Assembly: GCA_947359465.1 (NCBI GenBank)
Contig: OX375877.1
Coordinates: 25,059,235-25,123,234, forward strand
Direction of reading: 5' to 3'
Length of the DNA stretch: 64,000 nucleotides
From: Metellina segmentata
Lineage: Eukaryota; Arthropoda; Arachnida; Araneae; Tetragnathidae
Both the position numbers and the translations under genes were made by a program. The notes under the pieces are model-generated. The model was not told where the DNA came from. It searched no databases and saw only the letters and a list, made by a program, of their open reading frames with translations. Positions 11,195 through 22,890 of the stretch are shown here, piece by piece; the stretch's first letter is position 1, and every line of letters starts with the position of its first letter.

Positions 11195-12005
11195 CACTTT
11201 ATAACAAAAAAAAATGGACACATCAAGTAGGAGTTGTCCAGGAGTTCTGCCGGACTTGATCAACTTGGAACGGTGCTGACTGGGGACGTATAGTCTTTAG
11301 TGACTAGTCCCGTTTCCAACTGTGTCCTGACGACAACCGCAGACGGGTACGGATATGTCCAGGGCAGCGTGGGGATTCTGCCCTCACTATAGCATGCCAC
11401 ACATGCCCACAACAGAGCGTTATGGTTTGGGGTGCCATATCCTTTGATAACCGGACCCCTTTGGTAGTCATTTCTGAAACAATTACAGCACAGCGGTTCG
11501 TAGAAGACATTATACGACCGGTTGTGTTAACGTTCCTTTTGCGACACCCCGGATTTACTTTTGAACACGATAATACCCAGCCGCACAAGGCACGTGTTGC
11601 TATGAATTGGCTTAAAGCGTTCCCAACACTTCCTTGGCCAGCTAAGTCTCCTGATATCTCTCCCATAGTGCAACTTAGGGACGTTATAGGAAAGCGATTA
11701 CAACCATCCCGGAATGTTAACCATTTAGCCCGACAGTTGGAGACAATTTGGCAATTCTGCAGGACACCATCCGGGAATTTTTTCAGTCGATTCCACGCCA
11801 GGTGACAGCTTACATCCAGGCCAGGGGTGGAGCAACGCCTTATTGTCTTCCTCCCTTTGTAACGGTCAAACACTGTTAAACAAATCATTCAATTGTTCTG
11901 ATATTTTAATCGTTTGTTTTTATATAAATGTTCTTCACATCCACCAATTTGAATCGCAATCGGATAACTCCTTCTTGGTGTGTCGATTTTTTTTGTTCTA
12001 GAGTG
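11195..12005 (+). mobile_element. Internally deleted Tc1-like element (copy 1)
   Basis: TIRs of about 35 bp (CACTTTATAACAAAAAAAAA then TGGACAC; the inverse at 11965-12005) with TA on both sides. The 811-bp element keeps only the catalytic C-terminal part of a Tc1 transposase on the + strand. From about 11290 it includes a DYS-like remnant, QSVMVWGAISFDNRTPLVV, FEHDNTQPHKARV and the SPDIS motif, with frame breaks. The helix-turn-helix part is missing, and the same left-end junction is present in the copy at 48726. Confidence 0.85.
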
Positions 12006-14159
12006 TACTTGGATCTTCAGAAAGTACGAAAAAAGGGAAAAATATGTCACAAATTACTATTTGATTTAATTTAGTTTTATAGTAGCAAATGCACAACTCA
12101 AGAAAACAAAACATTCAATACCGTAATATTTGTGCAACAGTTTAGAAGAGATTCAGGGATAACATTCTAAAGAGAAAAGCCGCGTACCTCGCACAAATTA
12201 ATTTGCATAAAATTTACCAATGATCTGTTTTTATATTATTACACACAGACTTCGTGATTTTTCAGTATAAGCAACCAAATTTGAATCAAATTCCAAATGC
12301 AGACCAAAATTTGACTTTAAATACCTATTTTCAAGTAATCTAGATCAATTGTTTCTGAATTTTGAGCATATTTAAATTAGTATCCAAGACTTTTATTCCT
12401 ATTTTATTTTAATTACGTTACAAGTACTAATAAAAAATAACTAAATTTCTTTTCAAATAATTTTCAGTTCATACTTTGAGGTATAAAATTAATAAACGGA
12501 AGAATTAGTAATAATCTTGATCTATTTTGATTGATATATACTCGTAGATTTAACATATTTTATAATACTATTCAAAATTTCTTTTAAAGGACAGTTTTTA
12601 ATTTCTTGAGCATATTTTAAAGAATTTTCTGATCTGAATGAATTTTACATCTTGGTCTTAAATTACATATCGACGTAAAATAAGATATTTCCGTAAAGAA
12701 AAAGCACGAGGTATTTTCAGGAGATGTGTGATAAAGGAAAGAATTTCATTAAGGTAGATAAAATTATCTTCATTAAATTCGTTGCACTTTAGAGTTTTCA
12801 TTTAAAACCTTCATTAAATTCTTACGTAACTGTGATGAAAGATTTCATCATGCGGTAGACTTTCTATGTAAATCTCCAAGCTTAGTAAACACCTCTCTCC
12901 AGTTTCCCACATCACTATTTTTAAGGGTTTACGACTTCAAGGCCAGTTTCATCACCTCATGATAGCCGAGTGGTTTTTTTTAAGCGATTTAAGTAATTTA
13001 TTGTTAAAAGTTAATTGTCTAAGCGCTACAGCTTGTTATTTGAAAACAACGTGTGTCGTTTCCATTTCGTCAACATTTTCGTTAGAAAAGCTTCTACGGC
13101 AACACGTCATCAAAGTAAAGAGTTAAGAAAAGTATCTTTCAACACACAAAGGAAATAAGAAATATTGACCAACAATTCTCAATAATCGCTAGTATGACTA
13201 CGATTGGAAGAATCTCAATATATACTTATTTAAGTTATGAAGTTCGATGTTATTTGTGAATGCCAAAAAAAAAAAAAAAAGGATATAAACAATATAAATC
13301 GACTGTTACGAGCTAAAAAGCCTCAGTAAATGTAAAAGTTATGCGACGGTATCACAAATAGTTATTATTTACATATTATTGGCGAATGGCAACATATTTT
13401 GTAGATGAGCTTCTCGTCTCTTTAGCTATCTGCTTATTATCAATCTAATAATTATATCTGAAGGAAAGCATAGGTAATGTATAGAAAAATATGTATTTAA
13501 GAAATGGATGGTTTCAAAAATTTAACAATATTACGAAAGAAAAAATATATTTAGCTTTATTATTCAAACAAGGACAAATAGAAACATACTTTTAAAGGAT
13601 CATTATTTTCATAACATTCGCATTGCGATATTCACTTATACGGACTCGCAACAAAAATACCCGCAGAGGTAAAGTGAAACTATTTATTTCAATCGGATCG
13701 CCTTCTCTCTCGAACACAAGGCACTTCCTGGAATCCCCTAGAAAGTTTCTTCATAAAAAATGAGTTCTCCGAAATAGGAACGATTCTTTTTCTTCCATAA
13801 AAGGAATGAAGTTTTGATTGCTTAACAACAGTTTCAAAGGGTTAATAGAAAAAATAGAGAAGGTGCATTTTTTAACTTTGAAAGACAGCAAAAGGCTTGA
13901 AGCTGCTATGAAATAAATTCGAAGAACTTAATTTCATATCAGTTTGATGTATGTGGTGAATATTTCGTTATTTCGCTTCCCTTGTAATTTCGGTTAACAT
14001 GTTTTCAAAGGTATTACATTTGTTTGCAGATTTTTTTACAAAAGGCCTTTGATTTTATTGTATAATCATAAACCATTCCATGGAATTTTTCGGTTTATCA
14101 ATGGACATATTAAAATTGTAAAGCGATAATCCAGTTGTTTTTCAACTATTAACTTTCAT
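12006..14159. other. Amt intron, nothing recognised
   Basis: About 2.15 kb of AT-rich sequence. A poly-A run sits at 13265-13279. No convincing exon, RNA gene or transposon end was found. Confidence 0.5.
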
Positions 14160-14640
14160 ACCTCTTTTATAAGTCATACCTCACACAAAGACATACTTCC
14201 ATACCATACTTCCTCTTTTCACGGGGATTGACACATGTATTTTATTTCGTTCGGGCTTGGGAAAGAAGAAAATGAATTTGGGAATAACCTACAATTATGT
14301 GTTTTGGATATCCTATTTCGTTTAAGAACAATTTGCCTCACAAAAGTTAACGCAGAAGATTGCGTAGAGATAGATAGAAGGCTAATGTCTGAGCGAGCAG
14401 AGCATGCGCGAGGGCATGCGCAGTATTCATGTCCTTGAGATGACGTCCCGCTCTATTCCACGAAGAGGGACGACGAAGGTTTTCCAAGAAGGAAATGACG
14501 TGCATCCACTTAGGATGCGCGTCCATTTATACACTTCGCACACATCCTATTTTTTAACGTGTTGTGCCGCTGCGGCAGCGAAGCTTAACCATGCACACAT
14601 AACAGTGAAATGACGCAAGTACTCACTTCGCGCCATTTGC
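14160..14640. repeat. Dispersed repeat R1 (uninterrupted copy)
   Basis: This higher-GC stretch matches about 52371-53610 in inverse orientation. Shared landmarks are GAACAATTTGCCTCACAAAA, GTTAACGCAGAAG/CTTCAGCGTTAAC, GCATGCGCGAGGGCATGCGC, CCGCTCTATTCCACGAAGA and ATGACGTGCATCCACTTAGG. At 14394-14396 it shows the unoccupied position of the transposon that sits in the other copy. Class unknown, probably an old DNA element. Confidence 0.75.
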
Positions 14641-14732
14641 GACAAATATTCTATCGAAGAAAACGTGTTTATTTCACTTACTTGGCGTACAAAAAAGTAT
14701 ATTTTGAAACAAAATAGACGGTTTACTAGGTA

Positions 14733-15956
14733 ATGGTAATTTTTAGTTAACGTCATACTAGAGCAACACAACGGGCTATTGACGACGGTCCGTGTGGAGT
14801 ATCCATATACTCCCTCTCCCACGTCTAAGTCCAACGGAAATAGCGGCGACAGCCAGTCGCCCTCCTGTCGCTCTACTTGACAGTTAGAGACAATGGACAG
14901 ACTTTTGGTCCCCAGGATGATGGACGAGCTGGACGTAAGATCCTAGACAGCGAGAGGCCGAACAGAGACTTTCCGTCGGGGTTCAAAGGCCAATAAGGTC
15001 AGCGGGCACCTGTGACCCCCCTGACACTAGACCAATTGCAGGACGTGAATTACGTCAAGAGCGACGACAGCGCCAGAAGCCCACCCCCTCCAAAAAAAGG
15101 TATAAAAAGGCGCGCACGGTTTTTTTGAAGAGCTCCTAGTGTTTGTAATTGCCATTGGACGGTCAAGCCGAACTTACCCGGGCATCCGGCCGCAGATTAT
15201 CTTTGAGAGGAACGCAGTAGACGCGGCAGGTAGCCGGCTAAACTGCTCCACGGTCGCACGAGCTTGCGACCTTCTGATCTCACCTGAGAACGCTCCAAGA
15301 GGCCACCCGGCCGGAGGACTATCGCTCGAGTCCCGTTACCAGAGGAGACCCGATTCTCCGCCTTGGCATCCCGCCAGATATCGTCTCATCCGAGATAACC
15401 GTGAAAGGCCGTAGCCTGGAATTCACCCTTCGCTCGAGTCCCGTTACCAGAGGAGACCCGATTCTCCGCCTTGGCATCCCGCCAGACATCATCTCATCCG
15501 AGATAATCGTGAAAGGCCGTAGCCTGGAACTCACCCCATTACTCGGGTCACTGCTACTGATTCTCCAAGGGAACCATTCCCAGACCGCCGATTCCAAGAG
15601 AACTGTATATATTTCAACATTACTCTAACCTAGAAATAAAACCTGTAGCATTTCTCAACCTGTAGCATTAGTCTAAGTCGTTAAATCCGGGTTCAATACT
15701 TTAAGGGAAAGATCCGAGGACAACACCTCGTAATTTTGAACCACGGTTAGATGACGAAGCAACACCTGAGCTGGCACCCCACTCTCCATACTTCCACACC
15801 AACCCAACGTGAGGACTTTCGGCCACGGCAGATTTAAGGTGCACCAACCTCCTCTATACCATACACTTACAAACATCCATTGCCCGGACACGGATTCGAA
15901 CAAGGAACGTTCTGATCTGGAGGCTAACACCTTAACCACTATACCGGTTGGTCGGC
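14733..15956 (-). mobile_element. tRNA-derived SINE interrupted by an LTR
   Basis: The SINE tail (14733-14792) and the remaining SINE with its tRNA-like head (15686-15956) are separated by 893 bp of LTR-like DNA. On the minus strand the head reads CCGACCAACCGGTATAGTGG, followed by a B-box-like region, now GTTCGAATCC. The joined order agrees with the uninterrupted minus-strand copy at 44402-44725. Confidence 0.8.
14793..15685 (+). mobile_element. Probable solo LTR
   Basis: GC-richer block inserted in a SINE, flanked by TCCG on both sides (14789-14792 and 15686-15689), as expected of a 4-bp duplication. It starts TGTGGAGTAT, has a TATA box (TATAAAAAGG, 15101-15110), and a polyadenylation signal AATAAA at 15635-15640. 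That layout is normal for an LTR. The right end (GTTAAA) is not the canonical CA. A 108-bp direct duplication occurs inside (units starting at 15322 and 15430). No retroviral coding region is attached. Confidence 0.6.
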
Positions 15957-16039
15957 AAACGTTTTACTAGATACAACCATTTATTAATTATTATTTATAT
16001 TCCATTGAAAAATGAAAACAAGGTACTTCAGACCGGAGA

Positions 16040-16220
16040 AGCGTGTGCGGCGAGCTGTTGTGCCGGGGAACTTATGTACAAATTACACGCAAGTTAGACG
16101 TGCGTCGCCCCAGCGGCGCTGGAGGCATGTGTGCATGACTCCATTGGATCTAATGTATCTCAAACCGCACTTGCGTTGCGGCAGCGGCGCTGCACGTTGA
16201 AAAACCGGTTGTGTGCACCG
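16040..16220. repeat. GC-rich foldback repeat
   Basis: Contains inverted GC-rich blocks, CGTGCGTCGCCCCAGCGGCG on one side and GCGGCAGCGGCGCTGCACG on the other, about 70 bp apart. A related block (GTGCCGCTGCGGCAGCGAAG) occurs at 14566-14585. Probably a small inverted-repeat transposon. The exact ends are unclear. Confidence 0.45.
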
Positions 16221-18000
16221 GGCTTAGCATGCTTTTCTGTACATAATTTGCTGGACACATCCCATCCCGGCAAGAAAAGTGACACAAGTCAAGAAATAAA
16301 ATTTTTGATGTTATGTCATTGAAAATATGTATGAGGTGCCCCAGCGTGTTATATTACTATTCCATACAATATAATAGAAGTTACCACCATAAATACTTAC
16401 CTCAAATTTAAAAGAAACTTGCACTATTTCAATATAAGTTTTATAGTATCCTTTAGATGATGTTTCTCAAATTCTAAAATTTTGAGTTGTGTCACTTTTA
16501 TTGCCGGAGTGAAATATACATATAATGACACATAATTTGCATAATAGCAACAAAGACAGTTCAAATAAGGATATATGAAACATGGGAAATCACACTGGGA
16601 ACGAAGCAATAAATGTTTTTTCAATGTTTTATTGCAATAATTTCGTTAAGTGGATAGTGGACTTTCAAAGTAAACTTTTGCAGTTATTATTCTATTGTTA
16701 TAAAATTCGCCCAGTCTATGTTTTACTCAAAAAATATCGATATGAAGTGTGGCACAGTCACACGGAAAAAACGAACAACATCCTTTATTTCAAGCACTGT
16801 TCATACTAAAGCAAATTCAAAGGTGTGTTTCAATAGGGAATAACGTTCTCTACAAATTTATATCCAAAAAAATTGCACAAGGTTTGTAAAGGTTGCAAAA
16901 GTTTGCACAAACAAAGATATTTCTAATGGAAACACCGTGTTGTGATGCCATAATCAGATTCTACATCGTTAAATTAGTCTAAATATGAAATTCCATTATT
17001 TTACCTTTATAACCCGAGATATTCAATGCTAAAATTGGTATAAATTTCAAGGATCATCACGACATAGAGAGTCGCTATTCTTTGATCGAGATTAATTGTA
17101 GTTATTTTGATGCTTGAATTTCAAATTTGAACATTATCTGAAACGTATTTTTTAACAATCCAATAAGTATTACATTTACTATGCAAGTGCAAACAATCCG
17201 AGGATTATTATAATAAAGGTTTATCAAATGCTTATTAAACTTGTGGTTGCCCCCTATAATCACACAATAATAAGGAAAATTTAATGTAGCTAAAAAAGTA
17301 ACTATAGGAATATGAGCTGAAATTTTTCATGGCCATACTAGAAGTTGCAAATAGATTTCCATTAAAATATAATAAGTTCCAATTCATAACTTTTTCAAAC
17401 ACTAATTTAATAATTATTATTGCCTACTAAAAACTATTTTTAATTGAAATATTAGGTGGATTTTGTTTGGGTTGTTTAACAGTAACATGACAAAAAAATA
17501 TCACCGCTGTAGAAATATTATTTAGGAAGATATCCATTAAAGTTTAAGAAATTGATTTAACATTAAAAGCTCCAATCTATCTGTACTCATAATATTGAAA
17601 CGTTAAGACCCAATGTTATGCAATTTGGCATCTGAAGTTAAATTTGCATATAGATTCGAAATTATGTGTCGAAATAGGGGTCCTCCTTGGAATTATGAAG
17701 TTGGTGCTCAATTTAATATGAAGACGGTCCCTTATGCAAATTTTATGCATTTGAATTTATAGAAGATGTTAGGTTCCTGTAAAACGCCATCTCTGAATTT
17801 GCTCTACAGTTAAAACTTATTCGAATGAAGAGGAGTGGTAAGTTTCTTTTCCCCTTGACATAACTTTAGAAATATCTTTCGAACATTTCGAAAATTGAAG
17901 GAACTAACGTCACTTAAAGTAATGTTGGCACCTCAGTCGATTTTTGGTTTAACACTTCAGCTATCGGCACCGATTAGATCACTTCGCAATTCGAATTTGG
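16221..18000. other. Amt intron, nothing firm
   Basis: AT-rich. Around 16720-16830 the phrase GTGTGGCACAGTCACACGG with flanking sequence resembles the inverse of about 53690-53760, so a low-copy dispersed repeat is likely. No gene is supported. Confidence 0.4.
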
Positions 18001-18003
18001 CCT

Positions 18004-18190
18004 CATTTCACAATGACGAGGCCATCACGGCGTTGCCCGTGGTGTTGGTTTGAGAAGCAAACCAAATGTGAATGCGTAGCAAACGCCGGTGGTTGGCGAG
18101 CATTCATAATAGTTACACCTAACCCCATAAAAGAAACTGTCACGGGCAACGCCGTGACAGTTTCCGCCGTGCTAGCCACGCAGTTGCTAG
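18004..18190. repeat. Hairpin-module repeat with a perfect 12-bp-arm palindrome
   Basis: Contains AAACTGTCACGG, a GCAACG loop and CCGTGACAGTTT (18134-18163), a perfect hairpin with 12-bp arms. Flanks carry GGTTTGAGAAGCAAACC and GCGTAGCAAACGCC, short palindromes of the same style as the modules at 37370, 41470 and 53870-54170. Confidence 0.65.
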
Positions 18191-18246
18191 TTTACATATA
18201 AGAAGATTGAAAGATACGTAGGTAAAGGTACGAAGATTGAAAAGGT

Positions 18247-18372
18247 AGGTATTTTATTAACGTCGTACTGGAGCAACACAAACGGGCTATCAACGACGAT
18301 CCGGGATGAATCCAACAAGGGAAAGATCCAAGGACAACGCCTCGTAATTTTGAACCACGATCAGATGACGAA
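18247..18372 (-). mobile_element. tRNA-derived SINE, 3' fragment
   Basis: Minus-strand copy of the SINE tail (AACGTCGTACTGGAGCAACA, CGGGCTATCAACGACGATCC, CCTCGTAATTTTGAACCACG). The head is absent. Confidence 0.7.
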
Positions 18373-18881
18373 AGATTGAAAAGGAGTGTGAGAAAAAGGA
18401 AACGAAATGTGGAAACAGATGTAGTACCAAAGGATTTAAACTTTACGTTCCGGCGCTTAGATTTTTTCAATCGTCTCACAGAACGACTTTTCTCTTGATT
18501 ATCCGAGCCCCCCATACCTAACTACTTAACTTGAGCGATAGAGCCTTGAAAGGCATTTACGACACGCTTTCCTTTCATAGTATCGTTTGGAGTGAGAAAA
18601 GATATCACCTGACGGCTTTCTGCTTCCCCCAAAGCGTTCACACCTCACCAAGGTGTCCAGGATGTATGTAGGGGGTCAAAGAAACAAAAGAAGGGATCCT
18701 CTAGAAGGTCAGTCGCTAACAACTCGTAAATGGGGATCGATGCCAGCGGTCACTTAAAAGGGGGATAACAGCCACCGCTACCATGCCCCTAGTGTAAGGG
18801 ATATTTTAATGGTAACAAAAGTCAATCTGCCGCATCGTAAAGGTTAAACTGAATAAATAAAGTTTTGATGTATTACATATA
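18373..18881. other. Amt intron, nothing recognised
   Basis: About 500 bp without a supported feature, ending at the mariner-like element. Confidence 0.45.
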
Positions 18882-20382
18882 CAGGGTGGTCCCGAATTCA
18901 TGGTACAAACTTTAATGGTAGGTACAGGACATTGTAACAATGATTTATTGTATAGGAATGTATAGTCGCAAGTGACATTGTGAGGCGAAAACAGGGGAAA
19001 TAACGGCCGAAAGGAAAAACAAAGATTTTATTGAAAGCGTTGTTGACAAGTGTCATGTTTACAGTAATTGTTCAAAATTGCGTCCACCAGTATCGATACA
19101 TGCTTGACAGCGTCGGTGGAGCGATTGGCGTACACGTTCAAAGATGCCTGGTATTTCACGCACACCTGCAGCAGCTACAGATAAGCGAGCGACGAGATCC
19201 TCATCTGAGTCAACTGGAGTCTCATAAACAAGATGCTTTAGATGTCCCCATAAAAAGTAATCGAGGCTCGATAAATCGGGAGATCGGGGTGGCCAAGGGA
19301 CTGGTCCACCACGCCCAATCCATCGAGTACCAAACGTGGCATTCAGGTAATTCCGTACATCAATGCTGAAGTGTGCTGGCGCCCCATCGTGCTGAAACCA
19401 CATGCGGTTACGAATGGCGATCGGAACATCATGCAGCAGTTGTGGTAACACTTCTTTCAGAAAAATAAGATAGCTTCCGCCAGTGAGCCGCGTGGGTAGT
19501 AAGTATGGGCCAATCAAAAAGTCGTTCACAATACCAGCCCACACATTAATACTGAAACGTTGTTGAAACGCATGTCGACGCGTTGCATGTGGATTATCGG
19601 TTGCCCACACATGGGAATTGTGCGCATTAAAGACACCCTCGCGTGAAAATGTCGCTTCATCTGTAAATAGCACATAATCTACGAAATCCGGCTGCAACGC
19701 ACATTGCTGCATCACCCACAGGCAGAAGTTCACGCGGCGAGGATAATCTGCCGGATTCAATGCTTGTACTTTCTGAAAATGGAAGGGGTGTAAGCGATTT
19801 TCGTTTAACACTCTGCATACAGTCTGATGACTCACACCTACGTCACGCGCAACAGTTCTTGTGCTTGACTCGGGTCTATCAGCCACAATGTTCAAGATGC
19901 TTTCTTCCAGCCTTGGAGTGCGTACAGCTCTTACTCGACCAGCGCCATGTCTGTTGACGTCGAACGCACCTGTTTCACAAAGTTGACGATGTAACCGTTG
20001 AAAAATTCTATGATCCGGCATTCGTCGATCAGGATACTCCGCGCGATACATTCGTAACGCAGCTCTGCCGTTACCATTTGCACGGCCGTACATGTAATGC
20101 ATGTCTGCTTTTTCTGCATACGTAAAGTCACCCATCGTCTACGGCAGCACAATTGTGAATGGCGCTTTTCCCTACTGCGATGCATCATGTTCAACAGCGG
20201 CTAGACATCTACTGCCCTTCTACCGGCAATGATACCAACCGATCACTCCATTTCTCTTTCCTTTTATTTCCCCTGTTTACGACTCACCGCGTCACTTGCG
20301 ACTATACATTCCTATACAATAAATCATTGTTACAATGTCCTGTACCTACCATTAAAGTTTGTACCATGAATTCGGGACCACC

Positions 20383-20385
<3 letters not shown>
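18882..20385 (-). mobile_element. Complete mariner-like element (DUF4817 type)
   Basis: The 1,504-bp element is bounded by perfect 95-bp terminal inverted repeats (CAGGGTGGTCCCGAATTCAT and so on) and further imperfect repeat inside. TA flanks both ends (18880-18881 and 20386-20387). It carries one uninterrupted transposase frame. The perfect TIRs and intact frame point to recent insertion. It sits in Amt intron 2, 102 bp upstream of exon C. An internally deleted derivative is at 38312-38910. Confidence 0.95.
19059..20135 (-). CDS. Mariner-like transposase, intact
   Basis: A 358-residue cut-and-paste transposase. Residues 1-60 (starting MGDFTYAEKADMHYMYGRAN) form the DUF4817-type helix-turn-helix that binds the TIRs. 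A second HTH-like region follows (STRTVARDVGVSHQTVCRVL). The catalytic core shows VLFTDEATFSREG, then FQHDGAPAHF, then PPRSPDLSSLDYF, giving an Asp triad with 36 residues between the second and third Asp. This differs from the 34 of classical mariner or Tc1. The start is the first Met, 250 bp inside the right TIR. The frame has no breaks, so it could still be active. Confidence 0.92.
   Translation of the reverse strand: MGDFTYAEKADMHYMYGRANGNGRAALRMYRAEYPDRRMPDHRIFQRLHRQLCETGAFDVNRHGAGRVRAVRTPRLEESILNIVADRPESSTRTVARDVGVSHQTVCRVLNENRLHPFHFQKVQALNPADYPRRVNFCLWVMQQCALQPDFVDYVLFTDEATFSREGVFNAHNSHVWATDNPHATRRHAFQQRFSINVWAGIVNDFLIGPYLLPTRLTGGSYLIFLKEVLPQLLHDVPIAIRNRMWFQHDGAPAHFSIDVRNYLNATFGTRWIGRGGPVPWPPRSPDLSSLDYFLWGHLKHLVYETPVDSDEDLVARLSVAAAGVREIPGIFERVRQSLHRRCQACIDTGGRNFEQLL

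Positions 20386-20433
<48 letters not shown>
20386..20433. repeat. (TA)n microsatellite
   Basis: TA tract directly after the mariner-like TIR. The element inserted at a TA within or beside it. Confidence 0.95.
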
Positions 20434-20434
<1 letters not shown>

Positions 20435-20487
20435 CAAGTTCTCTTATAGATTACTTTCAAATTGACTTCCTCCGATGTGTGTTTCAG

Positions 20488-20695
20488 GTTGGGTATGGAC
20501 TGAGCGAGGATTCCTGAAATCCCTAAGTGTTGTGGATATCGCGGGTTGTTCAGCGGTTCATCTGGTGGGCGGGGCATCAGCTTTGGTAGCTGCAATCATG
20601 CTCAAGCCCCGGCTGGGGCGCTATGACAATGAAGACCATTCGAACCCTTCTTTGGGATCGCCTACCAACGCCTTGGTGGGGATGTTTATGCTATG
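20488..20695 (+). CDS. Ammonium transporter, internal exon C
   Basis: Encodes GWVWTERGFLKSLSVVDIAG, CSAVHLVGGASALVAAIML and NPSLGSPTNALVGMFML. The VDIAGCSAVH block holds the conserved Asp of the ammonium recruitment site and the first His of the twin-His pore motif. The acceptor is CGATGTGTGTTTCAG, and the donor GTGAG begins at 20696. The exon ends TG, two bases of a Trp codon completed by exon D 34.7 kb away. Confidence 0.95.
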
Positions 20696-20745
20696 GTGAG
20701 TACACTATGCAGATCTATTTTTATCTCTTACTAGCTTACTTTCTG

Positions 20746-21115
20746 TTGCTCGGGGGTTTCAAATATGACGGCGACATTTCCCTGTGTTGACTCAAATACA
20801 CAAACTCTGTAGAACGTGTTTCCTTCCACGACAGCTAAAATATGACCTCGACATTTTCCTGTGTTAACTCATGCACACACTCAGTAGAACGTGTTTTCTT
20901 ATCCATGTCCATTTATAGCAGGAAAACAAACTTTAGATTACAAATCGGGGTTTCGAGAGGCACTTTTAGGATTACCTGTGTGACAATTTTCATGGCTACA
21001 GATTGGTCTGAAGACAGGAAGGAAAGAATCTATGTTTTCCGCAGTGTTCTCAAGTATATGTGTACTAAATTTGGTGTGGATTGGTCAAACAGTGCAGATT
21101 TGTATAGAGAATACA
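20746..21115 (+). repeat. Dispersed repeat R2, copy 1
   Basis: Matches 47371-47830 in inverse orientation. It contains two direct sub-copies of CATTTCCCTGTGTTGACTCA with AGAACGTGTTTCC, then ATCGGGGTTTCGAGAGGCAC, GATTGGTCTGAAGACAGG and AATTTGGTGTGGATTGGTCA. Both copies end next to a microsatellite, as the 3' end of a retroelement would. Apparent frames in it have no known counterpart that I can name. Confidence 0.65.
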
Positions 21116-21168
21116 CACACACACACACACACACGCACGCACGCACGCACGCACACAATATATACATT

Positions 21169-21212
<44 letters not shown>
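21116..21212. repeat. Compound (AC)n / (GCAC)n / (TA)n microsatellite
   Basis: AC repeats, four GCAC units, a short spacer and a TA tract. It follows R2 directly. Confidence 0.95.
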
Positions 21213-21217
<5 letters not shown>

Positions 21218-21915
21218 GCAGACCCGGCCACGCGTTGCTGTGGCTACGTTTTTTTTTATTATATTACATAGTAGTAAACTATTCAAGGGAAACGGTAGGA
21301 GAACACCAGTCATGGGGACCACCATGCTTTTTTACACAGATGCCATTTGTCAAAATACATGGCGACCTCCATGATTGATTTTCTACTACCGTTGATATTG
21401 AGCAAAAATCAATACAAAAGAAATAAATTAAATTTTTTTTATTTTTTGTATTCAAGTCTGTAACAAATGAGTACATTACAAAGTTGTTAGTAAATAACAC
21501 GTAACACTTAAACTTATTAATGAGGTAGGTGGGGCACATAGTTTTAAATTTTTAACAATAATGTTTATTATTTTGAATTATAAAATTCCACTGTATTACT
21601 TTTACTATAATATGAATTCAGTTTATAATTCAGTCTAAATAACACGCGGCCGGCTATGCTAATCACTGTATTGCGTTTACTACGAAATAAATTTAACTTA
21701 TACTTTAGACTCAGCAACACGTGGTGGTTATGCCATTAAATTGTAGCTTATGTGAAACGTTGGTACTTTCAACACAGCGCCATCTGTTAGAATACTTACT
21801 CAATCCAGTCAACAGATACCGCAATAATTTGCAATAAAATAATATCGCGGCTATAAATTGAGATGAAGGCTATCCTATCTTTTAAGTTAGATCAAACTGC
21901 ACACGGTGCGTAAAT
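21213..21915. mobile_element. Probable retroelement tail
   Basis: Begins GCAGACCCGGCCACGCGTTG just after the TA tract and ends TTAGATCAAACTGCACACGG, then GTGCGTAAATT, just before the next TA tract. Phrases of this kind recur in arthropod non-LTR element tails, as far as I recall. I see no coding region and treat the class as tentative. Confidence 0.4.
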
Positions 21916-22074
<159 letters not shown>

Positions 22075-22214
22075 GGTTTGTTATATTTGGTTTGATTGAC
22101 TAAAGAGAAAATTGAAGAATCCTACTTTGTGTTGAGCGTGTGAAGATTACCCCCACCATTACAATAGTCAAATATATATACTATACAATAGTTACAAGTA
22201 CAATAGTTACAGGT

Positions 22215-22838
22215 ACACAGTGACAAGTAGGAGAGAAGTGGGCTGTGGACATGGGGCAAATGTGGACATCTTGAATAATTCTGCTATTTGTCAGTCAAAA
22301 TCTCTCTGCAAGTTTTTGCAGAATAGCAACATTGATATGAACTTCCATGTGTAGTTGCATAACCACCACACTTGATTGTTCAGTAGCAATTTATGAAACT
22401 ATGTTTTCATGGTGGAAAAGTAAGTTCTTGATTCTTCTTTCAATTACAAGATAGACTATTTTAATTCAATATTTTTGAAAAGGCCATTGTCTGTTATAAA
22501 TGAATATATTCATTAGCTATTTTGATATTCACTTTTGCTCTACATGGTTTAAATTAACCAGAAGTAGGCCTAAATAAACAAATGCCTCCATGGGCATCCA
22601 AAGCCTCCATCTACACTAGTCCCATGTCATGGGGCTAGTGTGGACAAAAACTACTTTTTTTAAACAAAAGATCATTAAAAAAATATATTGCCAAATACTT
22701 TAATATATCAACCAAAATAAAGGTAAAAGAGTACATTATTGCAAAAAAAAAAATTGGTTTGTCAAAAATGATATTTAGTATACTTTTTTGCCAAATTTAT
22801 AAAAATTGTCCACACTAGCCCCCTTTACCCCTGCATAG
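22215..22838. mobile_element. Inverted-repeat element of pogo/Tigger style
   Basis: The left end carries AAGTGGGCTGTGGACATGGG. The right end, read inward, gives CAGGGGTAAAGGGGGCTAGT with GTGGACA. A further internal CCCATGTCATGGGGCTAGTG is present. Non-coding. Exact ends and target duplication are uncertain. Confidence 0.45.
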
Positions 22839-22890
22839 TTACAGGTATATATTAACAGGTACATGGTCACAGGTACATAGTAACAGGTAC

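Noticed and set aside
15139..15628. GC-rich frames with a duplicated segment
   Set aside because: They lie in an LTR-like block with TATA and polyadenylation signals; the duplication is 108 bp, so the frame repeats without selection. No known protein recognised.
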